From Dama dama (lineage: Eukaryota; Chordata; Mammalia; Artiodactyla; Cervidae): DNA of 64,000 bases. Location: positions 94,110,501-94,174,500 of the forward strand of contig NC_083692.1 in NCBI RefSeq assembly GCF_033118175.1. Direction: 5' to 3'. Position numbers and translations under genes: made by a program. The notes beneath the pieces are model-generated. The model made no database searches and had not been told where the DNA came from. It worked only from the letters and a program-made list of their open reading frames with translations. Positions 11,522 to 20,161 of the stretch are shown piece by piece. The stretch's first letter is position 1. Each line of letters opens with the position of its first letter.

Positions 11522-13307
11522 TACAAGGCTCCTTTTATTCAACTAGATTTTATGATCAGCTTTTGGTATTTTTCTCAGTAACTGGAAAATTTGTTTTACC
11601 ATTTACGCTAATTCGTAGACTAGTACACTTGGGTTACTTACACTGGATATGACTATTATCTGTAAAGATCTAAGACTAACAGAAAATTACTAATATAGGA
11701 GATATGCATGCCAGATGCTGACTACAGACAGGTAAAACACAACCATTTTTTGGTACCAACTCAAAAGCTTAAGATACGCAGGGGAGCAACGCCATGAATA
11801 GTCTTACATTCACTTTACACACGTTTGTACACTACTCCCTTTTTTGAATACAGTCACAAAGATATTACAAAAGAATTCTGTACAAGGTCACAAAAGATGA
11901 ACACATGCAAGTTTCTTGCAGCCCCTAATATTTCTGAAACTAGTGTTTACATTGTCAGGAATGGATATAGACGCATTCACCACATTTCACATGAGTATCT
12001 ACTTTGATATACTTATGAAAATAACATTTCACAAATGCATATAACACCACAACAACTGAGATATACATAGCAATAAAAAGAGATTGGTTATACCGATGCC
12101 ATTTATTAAGTTAGCATTTATTTAATACACACCAAAGTCAAAATGGTTATTAAGGATGAAGTCCTAGGACTCACACTCAGGGACTGTCTGCTTGCTCACT
12201 CTGAACTCAGGGAGAACCACCATAATGGCAGAAACTATATGATTCTTTAACAGGCCTGACAGGAACACTAAGCCTAACAGGCTAATATACTTTATTAGTA
12301 GTCAAAACAGGAAAGGGGGGAAACAAGAGTATCCAAAAGGGCAAGTAATACAGGTTAAACTGGAAAAGGTTTGCAGAAGAGCTGTTAAATCTTTTAAATT
12401 TCTGAACTTCATTTAGGGCACATGCTGAATGTCACACACAGTTATAAGTTAAAAGAAAAGGAGATCTATCAGTTTATAATATTTCTAATGTGACAAGACT
12501 CATTAAACAATTAACAACGATAACTTGATGGAAAGAGATCAGCAAACAAAGACAGTCCTTTTTTTTTTTTAATGCCAAACAACCATTGTTTTAACTAAAA
12601 AGACCTGGGGCAAGTGGCCTAAGGATTAGAAAATACTTTAGAGAACAGGATTTATCACTGTCAGGTCCTAGGTACCTTCTTTCAACTTACAAAATACTAG
12701 GTCAACTCACACATATCTTTCTTACCTTGGTTTCTGTTATAAACTCCTTGAATGCAGACCTACACAATCCCCTTCCTTTTTAAAAAAATCTATAACTATT
12801 TTAAAATTACTCATAGTAGTCAGCATAATAGCTTACATAGCGGATGCTTGTTGAATTAAACTATTAATTGAAAAGATAAGGTAAAATACATCAATTAATT
12901 ATATTGACTGCCTTCTAAGCACTATTTTGGGGACTAAAATTTGAAAAAAGTGGATAAAAAAATTTTACACTCATGTTTTTAGTAGAAGAAAAAATAAAAT
13001 ATACAGTCTAATACAGTCATTTAACCATTGATCATGTTATTCCTTTTAAAAGAATATTTGTGATTTGGCAATTAGATTTTCATATACGTTACATAATTCT
13101 TTCCCCTCAGAATGCCCCCTTTCCCACCCCTACAGTTATAAACAGATTATAATGCAAATTATATATACTAGACAGGCCTATTGTTTCTAGGTGGCCTCCA
13201 ACTCCCAACAAACCTCAGAAGGGGCAGACATATTCCATACTTTTGGGAAGAGCTAATTACAGCACTGGCTGGCTAACTACCTGTCTAAGAATTTAAACTT
13301 ACAGACA

Positions 13308-13606
13308 TTGAGTGAAAGTGAAAGTCACTCAGTCTTGTCCAACTCTTTGGGACCCCATGCACTATACAGTCCATGGAATTCTCCAGGCCAGAATACTGGA
13401 ATGGGTAGCCTTTCCCTTCTCCAGGGGATCTTCCCAACCCAGGGATCAAACTCAGATCTCCCGCATTGTGGGCAGATTCTTTACCAGCTGAGTCACAAGG
13501 GAAGCCCAAGAATACTGGAGTGGGTAGCCTATCCCTTTTCCAGGGGATCTTCCCGACCCAGGAATCAAACCGGGGTCTCCTGCATTGCAGGTGGATTCTT
13601 TATTGA
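13308..13606 (-). mobile_element. Bov-A2 SINE (two Bov-A units)
   Basis: Two antisense Bov-A monomers lie in tandem, each with 'aatactggaatgggtagcct'-type text and a 'gggatcttcccaacccagg' block. The head has 'gtgaaagtgaaagtcactc'. Confidence 0.93.
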
Positions 13607-13939
13607 CATTGAGAGGGCCCGGAAACTGACAGGTAATTAAAACAAGTTGGACAACATGCAAGATGAGATATGAAGAAACAAATAAACTGAGATTGAGAAG
13701 ACAAGAAAACAGAGATGAAAGATACCATGAGGCCCCACAGATGAACAGAAAAACACCAAGACCTCGTTTTCCAAGGATTGAAATATGTACACAAGGCCCA
13801 GCTGAGGATTCAGAGATCTCTACAATAACATCTCTTATTTGAGCTACCCAAAACACATTTCTGATCCCTTCAGTTGAAGAGCCTTGATAAAATCATGTAA
13901 CTTACTCAGTATAGTACTGAAAGTGAAGAGCAGAACAGG

Positions 13940-14125
13940 TTTATGGGGACAGAGTTGTGTGGTTTATCCTCATGATCACATGGCTGACTAGGACCTGTGA
14001 CTCACTGACACTGCCCAGCAGCACAAGAGAGTGTCATGTTGCATGCTGCTAGCCTGGGAAAAGATAAAAAACAAAGGCGAAAAATCCTAAGTTCAGTCAT
14101 TCTAAGTAGGGGACTGTATGTATGT
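13940..14125. mobile_element. pogo/Tigger-like remnant
   Basis: 'cactgcccagcagcacaaga' and 'gctagcctgggaaaagata', followed by the terminus 'aagtaggggactgta', match the 3' part of a Tigger-class element next to a TA. Confidence 0.6.
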
Positions 14126-14202
14126 TTTTATATTCTAAAAATTACAAACAGTGCTCCTAGAGTGGAAAAAAGAAGGGGAAATGCTTAAAAAAGCAAGTAC
14201 AG

Positions 14203-14562
14203 ACCTCCCTCAGTATCCGCAAGGGATTGGTACAGGACTCCTTGCAGATACCAAAATCCATGAGTATTCAGGCCCTTTATGTTAAATTGTAGAGTATCTG
14301 CATATAACCTATGCATAGCCTCCCATATACTTTAAATAATCTCTAGGCTACTTATAACACCCAATATGATATACAAATAGCTCATGTAAATGATATATAA
14401 ATATCATGTAAATGATATATCAATAGCTGCTGGTGGGCAGCAAATTCAACCTTTGCTTTTTGGAACTTTCTGGCATTTTTTTCCTAAATATTTGTGATCT
14501 AAGGTTCGTTGACTCCAAGAATGTGGAACTGATAGACAGGGAAGGCCGATTGCACCATATCT
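14203..14562 (+). mobile_element. pogo/Tigger-like MER element
   Basis: The left end is 'cctccctcagtatccgc', followed by 'agataccaaaatccatgag'. The right end is 'ggaactgatagacagggaag' and 'ccgattgca'. The termini are imperfect inverted repeats. An internal stretch 14382-14425 duplicates 'catgtaaatgatatat'. Confidence 0.7.
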
Positions 14563-15311
14563 CACTGCTTCAAGAACTCACCTTTTTTTTAATATTTTAA
14601 CTTTTCAAAACTTGGGATGTTTCATATAATTCTTGTCAGTGAGACAGCAGTTATGACATAACTGTCATTACCTGTGCATCAAAATGTGAATAGGGGTCAG
14701 CAGCGTGGGGAAAATAACTCTGAAGACATGATGGGGCATTCTTAAGAAATGCTGTAATCAATTCTCTTTATGTTAAAGAGGGAAATGTATGGAAAAACAA
14801 GGACATTAACAACTCTAAGTTGAAAATTAACTTAGAACACTGTATGTAGAGATTAATCTTTAATTTATATTGTTTATAATTAAACGATTTCTTCTATTAC
14901 AAAAGTGATACATATGCACACACGTACTCACGTGACACACCTTTTTTATACCAAAGGGTACAAACAGGAAATTCAAGTGGTCCATAATTTCATTACCCAG
15001 ATTATCATTCAACACATTAAAAAGCGGAAAAAAATATCAGTTGCATTGCTTACATGCTGTATTTTGTTCATTTGTACTTCAGTTTTTAGACTGTTGCTAC
15101 TCATATATCACTACCTCTACTTCACGGATTAGTAACTCTTAAGCTTTAAAAATCAGGTTTTGTATGTAAATCCCCAGTTTTTAACTGATTATGTTTCACT
15201 TGGCAACAGTATTATAAAGATTACAATTAACAGTTAAATTCCCAGGTTAGCTAAAAAGGACTATTTAACTCAAAATGTATCTTTACCATAATAAACGCTG
15301 TGGGAATACAG

Positions 15312-15735
15312 AACCTATAAGCCCTGTCATGGACTTAACTGTGTTCCCCTCAGATTCATATTCTGAGGACCTAACTCTCAATGTGACTGTATTTGGAGTC
15401 AGCACCTATTAGAAGATAATTTTGTTTGTTGTTGTTTAGTCACTAAGTTATGCCTGACTTTTCTGCAACCCCATGGACTGTAGCCCACCAGGGTCCTCTG
15501 TCCATGGGATCTTCCAGGCAAGAATACTGGAGTGGGTTGCCATTTCCTTCTCCAGGGGATCCTCCTGGATCAGGGATGGAACCTGAGTCTCCTGCATTGG
15601 CAGGCAGACTCTTTAGTGCTAAGCCATGAGGGAAGCCCTATAATTAAGGTTACATGTGGCCGTAAGGATGGGGCCCTAATCCAATACGACTGGTATTCTT
15701 AATTAGAAGAGATAACGAGAGCCAGCTAGCATGTT
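15312..15735 (+). mobile_element. MaLR-type LTR (ERVL-MaLR), interrupted by a SINE
   Basis: 'aactgtgttcccctcagatt' and 'aactctcaatgtgactgtat' before the SINE, and 'atggggccctaatccaatac' after it, are MaLR LTR text. It is an ancient solo-LTR remnant with no coding content. Confidence 0.65.
15428..15641 (-). mobile_element. Bov-tA SINE inside the MaLR LTR
   Basis: The antisense Bov-A block 'caagaatactggagtgggtt' is followed by 'cctgcattggcaggcagact' and ends in 'catgagggaagccc', the tRNA head. Confidence 0.9.
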
Positions 15736-16079
15736 GTGTTTTGTTATGGCAGGCTAAGTGGACTTATGAAGGCTCTTTATAACACCATGTTTAAATATTA
15801 GACAATGACCTCAGTTTCAACTTGGGACATTCTCTCCTACTATAATTCCAGCATCAAGAAGAAACATTCCCTTCCAAACCCCTACCTGGTGATTAGTAAA
15901 ACTGCAAAATTCTCATTTCCAAAATTGCTGGGTTTTTGGTTTCTGTGTCATTGCAATGGGAGAGGGAGGCAGGGATGAAGGCTTTGGGATTGGGATTTTG
16001 TTTAGAGAAAAAGGTGGGAGAATGAAGCAAGGTGAAGATAGGGAGAAAGAAGAGGAATTGAAGAATTCTAGTGGGATGA

Positions 16080-16160
16080 GAGGGCTTCTCAGGTGGGTCA
16101 GTGCTAAAGAATCACCTACCAATGTAGGAGAAGCCAGAGATGCTGGTTTGAACAACTATT
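16080..16160 (+). mobile_element. Truncated Bov-tA head
   Basis: Only the tRNA-derived head is present: 'gggcttctcaggtgggtcag' through a degraded B box 'gctggtttgaac'. Confidence 0.7.
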
Positions 16161-16219
16161 CTCTTTAATGCTGTATGACCTTTGGACAGTTATTTACCAT
16201 CTCTGGGTTTACTGTCTTC

Positions 16220-16395
16220 ATGTGAAGACATACTAGAAATAGAAAATAATTATATTAGAAATAGAAATAATACTTATTTCTACATTAGAAATAGAAATAA
16301 TTATAATAGAAAGAGAAATAATATATTATTTCTATATTAGAAAGAGAAATAATATAGTGTTTCTATATTAGAAACAATAATGGAAATAGAACAGC
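16220..16395. repeat. AT-rich degenerate tandem and inverted repeat
   Basis: Variants of 'attagaaatagaaataat' repeat about six times. They alternate with the reverse complement 'attatttct', so several foldbacks are possible, for example around 16318-16350. Confidence 0.85.
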
Positions 16396-16559
16396 ATTAA
16401 TAAATTCTACATTAGGGTTAAGTAAGACAGCATAGATGTAAGGGCTGTGTAAGTGAAAAGATATTCAAAACCATTAACTGAATTAAGAGCACAGTTCCTC
16501 TGATATACTCATCTACAGAATATATTACTTACACAATTCTTCCCACTTTTAGGGGTCTC

Positions 16560-16760
16560 CTAATCAAAGAAAATGGTATGACCTTTAAAATCAGATCTGT
16601 TTTCAAATCCTAACTCCAATACTTAGTAGCTATTTGGCACTGGTTAAGTTACTTGGCAGCACTGAGCTTCAGTTTCATTATCCTTAAGACAAAGCCAACA
16701 ATGCTCACATTATGTGGTTTGTAAGGAGTAAGTTAGATCAGGTATATAAAGTATCTGACC
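16560..16760 (+). mobile_element. MIR SINE
   Basis: 'gatctgttttcaaatcctaa', 'gttaagttacttggcagc', 'gagcttcagtttcattatcc' and 'taaggagtaagttagatcag' appear in MIR order. Confidence 0.75.
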
Positions 16761-17745
16761 AAGGCTAAGAACTAATATTGTAAAGATGTCATTTGCTTCA
16801 CAAATTTAGTGCATTCTTAATCCAAATTCCAATAGAGTGTTTCATGTAATTTGACAAAACGTTCTAAAATTCACCTGGAAGAGAAGATATACAAAAACAT
16901 CCAAATGAGAAAGAACATTAGGCATTTTGTTATTATATATATGAAAATAGGATAAAGTTAAATAATTAAAACAGTATGGTATTAGCACAGCTATAGACAA
17001 CTAGATCAATAAGAATGAATGAAGTCCAGAAATAGACCTAGATGAGATTTTGCATATCATGTAAATATAAGGGTAAGAAAAACTATTAAATAAAACAGTG
17101 GACCAACAGGTAAATTCAAGTTTAAAAGTAAAAAAAAAAAAAACCTACTCTAAGAGACAATATAGAATATTGATAAGGTTGAGGACGGTTCTAAGTAAGA
17201 GAGAAAACTCAGAAGCTATTATTCCCACAACAGAATAAAGAGAAGGCTTGTGTATTTTAGTCTTGTATTGCAGTTTCTTACCATTAACAGAAGAGAATCC
17301 CAACCTCTAAAGTGGTATTCTGCTCAGCGTACAAAAATCCTTCTGTACTTAGAAGCATTTAAAAAATAGTCTTGTAAGCACAGAGACACACACAACAAAG
17401 TTTTTTAAAAAGGCAATTTCTCTCATTAATTCTAAATACAATTAAACAATTCCCTACTGATTAAGTGTGCAACTTAGTGATGTAAGCGTTGGTGCTTACA
17501 ACCACACAACTTAGAAATTCATAAAATACAACAGAAAGTTCAATTTAAAAATAAATATATACGGTGCTCTCATGATTCTATTGATAAATTGCATTATGAA
17601 GTGGATTTTTCCACATTTCATAATCATTTCCTTGAGGCTTATGACATTTTAAAACCTAGAGTTAAAACAATCAGTGATAGGAAGTCAACTATATTAGGTA
17701 ATTGAAAAACAAAGCAAAATTTGCTACAACATTTGACACTAAAGG

Positions 17746-18032
17746 TGAAGTGAAAGTCGCTCAGTGGTGTACAACTCTCTGTAACCCAGGAATTCTCCAG
17801 GCCAGAATACTGGAGTGGGTAGCCTTTCCCTTCTCCAGGGGATCTTCCCAACCCAGGGATAGAAGCCAGGTCTCCCACACTGCAGGCAGATTCTTCAACA
17901 GCTGAGCCGCCAGGGAAGCCCAAGAACCCTGGAGTGGGTAGCCTATCCATTCTGCAGGGGATCTTCCCTACCCAGGAATCGAACTGGGGTCTCCTGCACT
18001 GCAGGTGGATTCTTTACCAGCTGAGCTACCGG
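17746..18032 (-). mobile_element. Bov-A2 SINE
   Basis: This is an antisense Bov-A dimer: two 'aatactggagtgggtagcct'-type blocks and two 'ccagctgagc' ends. The first has a small internal deletion near 17790. Confidence 0.92.
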
Positions 18033-18689
18033 CGATATAATTTAGTAATTCAGTAAAGAGGAAAAATGTGCTAAGTGAATTTTTTCTATTTTTCTGTTTT
18101 GAATGACAAAATTGGGATTACCTCTTAATTAACATGTTGAAAAAGTATTTTCTAAAGCTTATCTCAAGGTTTTATTCATCTGAATGGCTTTCAATTATGC
18201 ATTTTCACTTGATTTCACAACAGAAAAAAAATTTGTAACTGATTTACAAGATTCAGCATTTCGCGTCAATCTAGGAAAACAAATCTTTCTATCATTCCTT
18301 TTTTCCTGAAGATTCCAGTTAAGTTGACCTCTATGGCGACTAGAGAGTCTTCTGGCCACTGTGCCTTTTCCCAGATTCAAAATTTGACTTCTATCCTCCT
18401 GCCACCTGAAATGAGCAGATATTCTTTCTAAGGTCTAATAAGGAATTGTACTGTTGGCAATTACTAGGAAGCTGACAAGATGGAAAAGAAGCAAAGATGA
18501 AAGAATTGATGCTACAAAGTTAACGATCTCCCCATAAAAATTATCTTAATAACATATGCTAAAAAGCAAAACGAAATCTGTTAGATCTTCTGTCGGTCTT
18601 TCCACCAATTCAATTCTAGTCTTCAGGCAAAGCCAGCCTCCTACTGTCTAACCCGTTATTACTCAATAAGATTATTGCACTTTGATCTC

Positions 18690-18810
18690 TGTCATGCAAG
18701 GAAGTGGCCACGAAGCATGTGGAATCCTAGCTCCCCGACCAAGAATCGAAACTGCACCCCAGCGTTGGAAGGCGAAGTCCCAACCACTGGACAATTAGGG
18801 AAGTCTCATC
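18690..18810 (-). mobile_element. tRNA-Glu-type SINE (CHR-like)
   Basis: 'accaagaatcgaaactgcac' and 'ccactggacaattagggaag' are the reverse complement of the B-box and head regions. Confidence 0.85.
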
Positions 18811-19376
18811 TCATCTCTCTCACCTCACATTCTTATTTTCCTTTAAAAGCTCTTCAATGTCACTTATTCTCCGACATCTCCAAAATTACTTTCCACAATT
18901 AAAAACTGTAAATCTAACAAAGAAAAGTTCTTGCTCTGGTGAGAAGGGACTAAAAATTCTCCCTTCTAAACTGGGAAACCTCATGTGAAGTCTAACTTCT
19001 AAAGAGCGAGACGGAAGATCTTCGAAATTTGCAGAGGTGGTGGAAAGAAATGCCCTTGTCATTAGAGAGGTCGCAATCCCCCGGGCCCGTGGTTAAGACA
19101 GAAAAGCCGGGTATACTTCCGCCCAGGCAAGCGGCAAGATGCTATCCGGCTTTTGGGAAACGGCCATGGAGGGCAGGCCCGGGCATCTTCCGCAGCTATC
19201 TCACGTCCCGGTCCACCGGTCCGGCGGGTTCGTCATAAACACGCCAGGCACAGATAGGAGCGGGGCACAGGGGACGGGTCACGCAACTCTCAAACGAAGC
19301 CCACCCTCCCTTTGACGGTCCCCAAGGCGACCAGCCTTCCCGGCGCGCATCACTCACCAGTTGCCTCGGGACCACG

Positions 19377-19390
19377 ACTACAACTCCCAG
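19377..19390 (+). promoter_or_regulatory. ZNF143/Staf-like motif
   Basis: 'actacaactcccag' matches the first half of the ZNF143 consensus, common in divergent CpG promoters. Confidence 0.6.
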
Positions 19391-19418
19391 GAGGCTGCGC
19401 GGCGCACGGAGCAGCGTC

Positions 19419-19432
19419 CTTCCCAGAATGCA
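19419..19432 (+). promoter_or_regulatory. Second ZNF143-like motif
   Basis: 'cttcccagaatgca' matches the second half of the ZNF143 consensus (TTCCCAGAATGC). It lies 29 bp downstream of the first. Confidence 0.5.
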
Positions 19433-19546
19433 GCACAGCGGTGTCCCCCTCCCGCCTTCTCCTTTCTCCGCTCCTCCTACTTTCCTACCCGGCGTCACCC
19501 GGGAGGGCCGGAGGTAGGTTGCGGGAGGGAACTCCGAGCCTCGGCG

Positions 19547-19556
19547 TGACGCGTCA
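19547..19556. promoter_or_regulatory. CRE/ATF-like palindrome
   Basis: TGACGCGTCA is a perfect 10-bp palindrome that keeps the TGACG half-sites of ATF/CREB sites, with a 2-bp CG insert relative to TGACGTCA. Confidence 0.4.
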
Positions 19557-19562
19557 GACGTT

Positions 19563-19592
19563 GGGAGGGGGACGGGGCGGGGAGCAGGGGGA
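19563..19592 (+). promoter_or_regulatory. GC box and G-run cluster
   Basis: At least four runs of three or more G, including the Sp1-like 'gacggggcggggagc', could bind Sp/KLF factors and could form a G-quadruplex. They lie about 60-90 bp upstream of the likely CERT1 start. Confidence 0.5.
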
Positions 19593-19652
19593 GAATGGGA
19601 GGACGAAAGGGAGGGAAGAGGGGAGGGGAGGGTAAATAGTGGGCTAGGCAGG

Positions 19653-19663
19653 AAGATGGCGGC
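19653..19663 (+). promoter_or_regulatory. YY1-type initiator-proximal element
   Basis: AAGATGGCGGC is the YY1 consensus typically just downstream of CpG-promoter start sites. Its ATG opens only a three-codon uORF (ATG GCG GCC TAG at 19656-19667). This places the CERT1 start near or before 19650. Confidence 0.6.
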
Positions 19664-19678
19664 CTAGCGGAGGTGTGA

Positions 19679-20065
19679 GTGGATCTGGGTCTCTGCAGCT
19701 GGGTTTTCCCTCTTCCCGTCTTCCTCCTCTTTTCCTCTCCCCCGAGGTTGGCATCGAGGGGGCCGAATTCGGGCGGCGGCGCCGGGCGCAGCGCAGGGGT
19801 CACGGCGACGGCGACGGCTGACGGCTGGAAGGGCAGGCTTCCTTCGCCCCTCGACCTCCTTCCCCGGCCCGCTCGGTGTCAGGCGCGGCGGCGGCGGCGG
19901 CGGCGGCGCGGCGGGCGGACTCCAGCCCTCCTCCCGCTCCCTCCTGCACCGGAGCGGGCACTCCTTCCTTCGCCATCCCCCGACCCTTCACCCCGGGGAC
20001 TGGGCGCCTCCACCGGCGCAGCTCAGGGAGCGGGGGCAGGTCTCCTGCTCGGCTGTCGCGCCTCC
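19679..20065 (+). other. CERT1: In-frame N-terminal extension of CERT1 (129 codons)
   Basis: From the ATG at 19679 the frame stays open through the canonical start, adding 129 residues. The first ~20 are hydrophobic ('[15 protein letters not shown]'), signal-anchor-like. The rest is Pro/Arg/Gly/Ala-rich, with an eight-Arg run encoded by the CGG repeat. In-frame ACG codons lie at 19802, 19808 and 19814. Longer human isoforms (about 752 versus 624 aa) and upstream non-AUG initiation have been described for this gene from memory, so the open frame may be used. The ATG at 19679 has a G at +4 and a G at -3 (gtgATGG-like context not fully consensus). Confidence 0.45.
19886..19906 (+). repeat. (CGG)7 trinucleotide run in the 5' UTR
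   Basis: Seven perfect CGG units, preceded by GCG and followed by CGC, lie 160-180 nt before the canonical ATG. In the extension frame they encode arginine. Confidence 0.95.
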
Positions 20066-20161
20066 ATGTCGGATAACCAGAGCTGGAACTCGTCGGGCTC
20101 GGAGGAGGATCCGGAGACGGAGTCCGGGCCGCCGGTGGAGCGCTGCGGAGTCCTCAGCAAG
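20066..20161 (+). CDS. CERT1: CERT1 exon 1 coding part (residues 1-32)
   Basis: This is the first coding exon of ceramide transfer protein (CERT, COL4A3BP/GPBP). CERT carries ceramide from the endoplasmic reticulum to the trans-Golgi for sphingomyelin synthesis; it has an N-terminal PI4P-binding PH domain, a middle region with an FFAT motif, and a C-terminal START domain. The 32 codons begin [15 protein letters not shown] and end ERCGVLSK, where the PH domain starts (about residue 23). The ATG at 20066 is chosen because it gives the conserved start, with context 'cctccATGt'. The exon ends in AAG followed by the donor GTGAGC, phase 0. Ser/Glu-rich residues 6-20 form a flexible acidic leader. 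The frame is also open upstream, so longer forms are possible. Identity is near certain from the protein text. Confidence 0.97.

Larger units (their letters stand above)
1..19356 (-). other. POLK: Inferred POLK intron 1 (minus strand)
   Basis: The assignment rests on the head-to-head arrangement of POLK and CERT1 in other mammals and on a minus-strand splice donor at 19357. I looked for the POLK start-codon exon on the minus strand and did not recognise it, so the first coding exon probably lies outside. Apart from the repeats listed separately, I see nothing gene-like in 1836-3190, 5170-6640, 8430-9210, 9880-11255, 11540-13305, 13610-13940, 14565-15310, 16765-17745, 18035-18690 and 18810-19050. 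These are AT-rich and stop-dense. 2095-2255 has weak MIR-like character. Confidence 0.5.
19358..19450 (-). other. POLK: Putative POLK non-coding exon 1
   Basis: On the minus strand the sequence '...ggcaactg' is followed directly by GTGAGT at 19357-19352, a strong donor within the CpG island and divergent to CERT1. POLK (Y-family translesion DNA polymerase kappa) is the known head-to-head neighbour of CERT1 in mammals. No start codon of POLK is recognised here, consistent with a 5'-UTR-only exon. The transcription start is a guess, so the right end is approximate. Confidence 0.4.
19650..20065 (+). other. CERT1: CERT1 5' untranslated region (exon 1)
   Basis: A GC-rich leader of about 400 nt runs from the YY1-marked start region to the canonical ATG. 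It contains a pyrimidine-rich stretch (19700-19745), a CGG run and an open reading frame in phase with CERT1. The start is estimated from promoter motifs only. Confidence 0.6.

Noticed and set aside
13285..13856. Open frames over the SINEs (here and at 17639, 26328, 44245, 53807 and similar places)
   Set aside because: They follow the Bov-A/Bov-tA repeat text, which is open in some frames by chance and recurs at every copy.
16220..16395. CRISPR-like array
   Set aside because: The units are AT-rich, degenerate and without unique spacers, in a mammalian intron.
18195..18380. Minus-strand 61-aa frame upstream of the promoter as a POLK exon
   Set aside because: Its protein text does not match POLK as I know it and it has no convincing splice sites.
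19631..19640. TATA-like 'ggtaaatagt' as a CERT1 TATA box
   Set aside because: It is a poor match in a CpG-island promoter; the YY1 and GC-box architecture explains initiation better.
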